Assembly (NCBI GenBank): GCA_027924585.1
Contig: BSBM01000461.1
Coordinates: forward strand, 5,206,501 to 5,270,500
DNA length: 64,000 bases
Direction of reading: 5' to 3'
DNA from: Larix kaempferi
Taxonomy: Eukaryota; Streptophyta; Pinopsida; Pinales; Pinaceae
Shown in pieces: positions 58,201 through 64,000 of the stretch (position 1 is its first letter; the number at the start of each line of letters is the position of its first letter). The notes beneath the pieces are model-generated. The model did no database searches. It saw only the letters and a program-made list of their open reading frames with translations, and was not told the origin of the DNA. The translations under genes and the position numbers were made by a program.

Positions 58201-59977
58201 ATATGAATCTAGAAAGTTGAAAGTACATGAAAAGAATTACTCTACTTATGATTTAGAGTTATTAGCAGTTATTCATGCCTTAAAAATGTGGTGTCATCAC
58301 CTTATTGGCTAAAAGTTTACATTATTAACAGATGACATGGGTCTGAAATATTTATTGGATCAGAAAAACCTGAATGCTAGACAAGCTAGATGGTTGACAT
58401 TCTTAAGTGAGTATGATTTCGAAATTCAGCATATCAAAGGAAAGGAGAATAAAGTTGCAGATGCCTTGAGTTGCAAGGCAAAACTAAATTTCATTTCAGC
58501 AATTAGTAATTATTCAACCGATTTGGAAAATCAGATTCTGGAAAAAGGTGAAACTGATGAAGAATACAGAAAAATGAAGGAAAAGACATCCAATAACAGT
58601 TTTGAAAATTGTATGGCAGATTACAGAATTAAAGAAAATGGACTATTACTATATAAAAACAGATTGGATGTGCCAGATATACCAAAAATAAAATTTCTGA
58701 TATTAAATGAGATGCATAAAAGTCACTATTCTGGTCATCCAGGATATCAAAAGACCATCACTATGCTGAGAAAAGAATACTATTGGCCCAGAATAAAAGA
58801 TGAAGTAGCATAATACATCGCAAAATGCTTGGACTATCAAAAGGTGAAGGTTGAACACCAACATCCTGCTGGATTGTTGCAACCATTACCAATACCAAGC
58901 TGGAAGTGGGAAGTGATCAGTATAGATTTCATTACTGGATTTCCTAAAAATCAGAAACAACATGATTCCATCATGGTGGTGGTGGACAAACTCAGCAAGG
59001 AAGTACATTTATGACCAGTGAAGACCACACATAAAGCACCAGAAATTGCAGATATTTTTATGAAACAGATCTTTAGACTGCATGGAATACCAAAGGTAAT
59101 AATTTCAGATCGTGACTCGAAGTTTACACGAAAGTTATGGAGATCATTGTTTAAGGGATTAAATACAACTCTAAATTTCAGTACAGCATTTCATCCACAG
59201 ACGGATGGACAGACAGAAAGGGTAAATCAAGTGTTAGAAGATTTATTAAGAATGTATGTTAAGGATCAGCCTGGTAAGTGGGAAGATTATCTGCACTTAC
59301 CAGAATTTGCTTATAATAATCATTATCATGCTTCAGCCAGACTGAGTCCTTTTGAAATTCTTTATGGTAAAAAATGTAATACACTTGTTTCGTGGAATGA
59401 TCCAATCAATAGAGTTGTTTTAGGACCTGAATTATTGCAAGAATTAGAACTAATTGTGAAACGGGTGCAAGGACATTTAAAAGCTGCCCAAGATAGGTAG
59501 AAAAATCAAGCAGATTCAAAAAGAACTCATAAAGAGTTCCAAGTGGGTGAACATGTGTTTTTCAAGGTAAGACCGAAAAATAGTTCACAGAAATTGGGGA
59601 GCTGTGCCAAGTTGGCACACAGGTATTGTGGTCCTTTTGAAATATTATCTAAGATTGGAGAAGTCGCATACCAACTGGCTTTACCACCTAACCTGAAAAT
59701 ACATAATGCTTTTCATATATCGTTTTTAAATAAATATGTGCACGGTACTACTCATGTTGTAAACTGGAATGATGTACAGGTGGGACAAGACGGAGATTTT
59801 CTGGTGGAACCAGATTGTATCCTCGAAAGGAGGGAAACTATTCTCCAGAATCGCAGCATTGGGCAAGTGAAGGTGCAATGGAAGCACCTTAGCCTAGAAG
59901 AGGAAACCTGGGAGTTGGAGAGTAGTATGCGAGCAGTATACCCAACTGTATTTCAAGAACACTCAAGGAGTGACTAG
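55286..59977 (+). pseudogene. G3 gag-pol polyprotein
   Basis: Same 4,692-bp frame as G2, without frameshift. The first 594 codons (55286-57070) are an uninterrupted gag-PR: a K/E-rich N-terminus, gag core (FKRYFKKKYLSEQYY), knuckle CFECQGPHYASEC, and a PR with IDLGAS in place of IDPGAS. Stops follow at 57068, 57128, 57488, 57593, 57755, 58310, 58811, 59012 and 59498. The RT motif reads LIDDILVYS, with both aspartates kept. IN core, GPY/F and the chromodomain-like end are readable, and the final stop is at 59975-59977. The intact gag-PR could in principle still be translated, but the LTR-driven leader is now split by C3. Confidence 0.93.
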
Positions 59978-60017
59978 CCAACATCGAGGACGATGTTGAG
60001 ACTTAAGGGGGGGTGTA

Positions 60018-63000
60018 TGTCACCTACCCAAATTTTTGAACATTATTATTTATTTGCAAAAATACTTTATGTTAAATTTAACTACAAGTTTTGTAATTAT
60101 GATCAGTTTTTATCATGGATGAATATAATTACAGAATATTATTATTTAAATAAATTAATTAGGAGACAAACACTCAATAGGACTGTTGAATGAGTGTTCA
60201 CTAACCCACTAGGAGGAATGGAAGCTATTGGAATGTATGGGACACGTGGAAGCAATTACATCACACCACTAACTATTGGTTATGGGACAACTTCCCCTAA
60301 AATATGGCATTATCCCCTAGGTGGAGGGAGTGAGAAGGAAGATCATTTAATGACCCAGTAACATTTTAAAAGGCCTAGGTAGCTTATAAAGGAAAATTTG
60401 AATTGGGCAGGAAGCCCTTAATCAATATTTCTGCATAAAATTTTCCTCTTGTAAATCAAGTGATTTCAAGAGAGATTCGAATAAGGGAGGTTAGTGGTGA
60501 TTGAAAACTGAGTTTTTGCTTATTTACTGAGGAGAAACAAAGTTATAGGAGCAAGTCTTTTTGGACTGCTACCTAATGAAGATTTATATGATTACTGTTA
60601 CAACAAGAATAAGTCCTTATTCCTGAAGTTTCTTCCTCCTGGCGGTTCAGCGAACAGCCTCAGGGGTCCTAAGACAACATTTGACTGTTTTCAGGAGTTT
60701 GGTTGGGTGGAATAGTCTTCCTGAGTTGTTTGTTGCCCTACAGAGCTTCACGGGATTTTAAAAGATTTCCTAACTTATGCTCAGTAAATAATCCTGTTCT
60801 ATTTATCTAGTATTATTCTGTTTATTTGTTTTCGAAAAGAATCTCATTAAATATCCCCATTTTTCCACATGTTGTTTGGGAGCATCGTACTCTAGTAGAG
60901 ATATGCAAATTAAAGTAAATTAGAAGATAGGCAAATTTCCATTTAAATTCGATAAATAGATAGTAATTATTTATGTTTCATTTTTTTTGTTCCCAAGTTA
61001 AATAATACTAGAAAGATTCTGTATAGTATCTATGAATGTATTATAAGTATCAGATCTTTCTGAGAAATTAAATAATGTATAATTTCTATATCCACATCAA
61101 TTTTATGTATAAAAGAAAGATATAGAAATCACAGGTATGCATGTATAATAACAGAGTAACAATTAAATGATAGTAGTCATCCAAATAAGATTTCATTATC
61201 TCTGTTAATGTTTTTCAAGGTTATTATCTTTCTGTACTATTAACTTGAATTACAAGCTGAAATAAAAGCTTTTCACAATCATTCTTTAATTTTCAAGTTT
61301 CTACAATACACTCATACACACACTATTTTTCTTTTATTTCTTATTTTATCAATTTCATACATTTACAGTTCAAAGAGACTATAGATTAAATAGAAATATT
61401 CTGTTGTTGATAAGAAATAGTTTTCTATCTCTTATTATCAACATCGTGTTAATTATCATCCTAACAAATAGTAGAAACTCTATGAACATCACTTTGTTTA
61501 TACTCACCTATTCTATTGCAAAGCTGTTAGTGTCATTAGTATTTTGCTTAGTTTTCATTTCGAACCCTAGTTAGGTTTAGTCTTTTATTTTTATCTTTGT
61601 TTTATCCAAATACCAATAAAACACGAATGTAGGGTTTAATACTATGCGTTTCCCATGTACATATTATTGTAAATTATTTCAACATTTCACTCTATTATTT
61701 ATCAACATTACCAAACAAGAATTTACGACATCAACTTACAATATCCAGACAAACAAACCAGATATCTATACGAATATTTTAACATACATTGTATTATCAA
61801 AAGAAGTATTATTTTACACAGAGATCGAGCCCTCGGCTCTCTTTCTTACTATCTCAAACAATTACCATAAACACGTCGAATCTCACAGAACCTAAAACAT
61901 CACAACAGAATAACCTCAAATGAAGACAAAGCTTTCAAGCAATGTTTATATTATAAAAACAAGGTTACACAGGGTTTATCCCAAAAATTCAATACGCAGA
62001 AGAGCCCAATATTCAAAATCGACGAGTTATATTTCCAATCGATACACATCAAAGTTTACAAAATATAGCACCCAAGTAGCACTGTCAAATAAAAGTGTTT
62101 CGAAGATTTACCCAACCATCTTCAATGATAGAGCCACGGCACAAACGAAGAGTACTACGAGGGTATGGAAGACCCGAAGCTTACCAGTGTAAGAGTGCGT
62201 GGTTTTTCCTTTCGTCGAACCCTAACGAGTATCCTGGCATATTATTCTGCCACAATAGCAAACAACAAGGAAAGCACACCTATGTGGAAAAACGGTTATC
62301 CAACTCTGCAAGGATATGGCGCCAACTCATTAATGAAAAATAATTACATGATCTCTTTTACAGTTCGAGACACATGCCAATTAAATTGACTCAACGGCTT
62401 GTCCCATATAGAATTTAATGCACACTCTACTTTACCTTTAAACATTGCCACTATGGCACACGGTGGAGCAAGTACAATCCAACGCTTGGCGTATAACCCT
62501 TAGACATCAACAAGCATGGAGGCATTCACATCTACGTGGATTCCTGGAGTTACAACTGGGCAGGAGTGCAATACCAATCTTTAATTGTAAGATCCTTCCA
62601 TGATCTTTACCATAGCTCGAGACCAATGTCAAATTTATGAGCCAGCGACCTGTCAAACCCCTTTTCAATGTTTGTCAGTACCTTGATGTGATAACCATTA
62701 TTACCTTTTCATTTTTTAACATAACAACTTTTAAAAATGCCATACTCGTCATATTAGAACAACGCATATGCAAATGCATGGTTATAAATCCTAGTGTTTG
62801 CACTCATTGCTAACGCTCTCATATATTACAATGTTGTATTAAATTGTATACACTTTGTATAGTAGTGTTATGATCCCAATATTGTATATATTGCAAACAT
62901 CACCGAGATATGCTTAATATGACATTAAACCGAAAATAAGTATAGTCAAACTATTGTTTTCATAAGACTTGGGATATGTTGTGTGTCGTTATAAAGAGGA

Positions 63001-63997
63001 TAACAATTATGTATAGTCCAAAGCTTAAATGCACTATGTTTTTACATTTAGTTATTTTTATATTGATGTTTCCTTTCATCTATTCATATTGTTGAATATT
63101 CACATAATTGTTATATAGTGTTTAAATAAGAATTTCATTATACCATAAGTTTGAATTGCATAGTGGTAAATAGGAAATTTGATTTACAAGGACTTAATAT
63201 AGTTATCCAATCATATATATTGAATATTAGTGGTTGCAAGAGCTTACAAACTCATAACTTTTACGTACATTTTGGTACTATCATTCTAAATAATGAAACA
63301 AGACAACTATCACTACAACCAGCTAGAACAATGATGACAATAGTAACAATGTTGTTAATAAGATACTTGTTCGACAGTTAACTCGGGTTGAGTTTACTCA
63401 ATTATAAGATGAACCTTGGAAAGAAAAGGTGTAAGCATGCGAGTCATACTTGTACGTTTTTATAGTTGCAACAATCTCTAAACATGCTATTTTATTTACA
63501 ACTTTGATTTGAGCTTTACATGAAAACTGGAATTTATTGCAATCATGAAACTTCTTACTTGTCGTCTACACATAGAACAGGTCAAATGCTTTAGCATTGC
63601 AGCTAAGTAAGCTTCGGGGTCCCTTTTAGGACTCTCTTGGACAGCAAAGAAGAAAACTGTCAGTATCGTCTCAAGGAAAAGTACCATGTCATGTTTCTAA
63701 CCTGGCATTTCATTATTACATCATTCATACATTTCATTGCATTAAAAAGGTGTCGCATCAAAAGTTGGTCCATTCATGCATTTAACTACCTTAATGATAG
63801 TTGTTATAAATATAATTAAGATGTCGTTGATGTATTAGTGATAACATAATTTTATTTATGATTTAATACAACGGCTGTTAAGTTAAGATTGTTGAAACTC
63901 GCATTATCAAATTCCGCAGTTACAAGTTATCATATATTAAGCTAATTGTTGCTATTTACAAAAATTTAAATTTTTTATGAAAATATGGGATGTTACA
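60018..63997 (+). repeat. LTR D (3' LTR of G3, right end of the array)
   Basis: TGTCACCTACC...TGTTACA, 3,980 bp. TATAAAG at 60385-60391 (offset 367) and TATAAAGAGG at 62990. A deletion near 60845 removes the region that is duplicated in LTRs B and C. The window ends three bases later. Confidence 0.95.
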
Positions 63998-64000
63998 CTC

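Larger units (their letters stand above)
47489..60017 (+). mobile_element. G3: internal region of array unit 3, split by C3
   Basis: Parts 47489-47547 and 55201-60017 flank C3. Without C3 and one TSD the length is 4,876 bp, exactly that of G2. The PPT AAGGGGGGG lies at 60005-60013. Confidence 0.93.
23706..63997 (+). mobile_element. Tandem gypsy array: LTR A-G1-LTR B-G2-LTR C-G3-LTR D
   Basis: Four LTRs and three internal regions follow each other head to tail, each internal region bounded by a PBS on its left and a PPT on its right, with no host DNA or TSD at the inner junctions. The elements encode gag, PR, RT, RNase H, IN and a C-terminal chromodomain-like segment, the layout of chromoviruses, most like Tekay/Del by long LTRs. 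Internal lengths are 4,870 (G1), 4,876 (G2) and 4,876 bp (G3 without C3). The total is 40.3 kb including two nested insertions. Unequal recombination between LTRs is the simplest origin. Confidence 0.92.

Overview
This window looks like nuclear DNA of a seed plant with a large, repeat-rich genome. I suspect a gymnosperm from the style of the copia gag and RT proteins, but the sequence does not prove it. I find no host gene, rRNA, tRNA or CRISPR array. Nearly every base belongs to LTR retrotransposons nested in each other, and all boundaries below were read from LTR ends, primer binding sites (PBS), polypurine tracts (PPT) and 5-bp target site duplications (TSD).

Layer 1 (1-23705, continuing past both window ends) is an old Ty3/gypsy element, G0, of Athila-like type. 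It runs in the order gag, PR, RT, RNase H, IN, a degenerate repeat region, a long extra ORF of unknown function, a PPT, and the start of its 3' LTR at 23435. Two Ty1/copia elements interrupt the extra ORF: C1 (7289-14051, TSD AACTA) and C2 (14500-21541, TSD TTGGG). When each is removed with one TSD copy, the host reading frame resumes.

Layer 2 (23706-63997) sits in the 3' LTR of G0. It is a chromodomain-bearing (Tekay/Del-like) gypsy array with four LTRs of about 4 kb (A-D) and three internal regions (G1, G2, G3) that share LTRs head to tail. The only candidate TSD, CTCAT, is at the outer edges; its right copy is cut by the window end after CTC.

Layer 3 sits inside the array. A 2,026-bp solo-LTR-like insertion (27340-29365, TSD CCCTC) lies in LTR A, and a third copia element, C3 (47548-55195, TSD CAGTA), lies in the leader of G3.

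No element looks autonomous. G0, C1, C2 and C3 are broken by stops, frameshifts and deletions. G2 and G3 keep a 4,692-bp gag-pol frame without frameshifts but carry many stop codons, one of which is shared by all three copies of the array.

The most unusual content is in the three copia elements. All lack integrase and carry in its place a related AT-rich module with repeated splice-site-like motifs. All have a 9-bp hairpin built of the plant telomere motif at the end of the leader. All carry family-specific tandem repeat arrays between RNase H and the 3' LTR. LTR differences counted by eye (C1 about 6%, C2 about 3.5%, C3 about 2%) agree with the nesting order.
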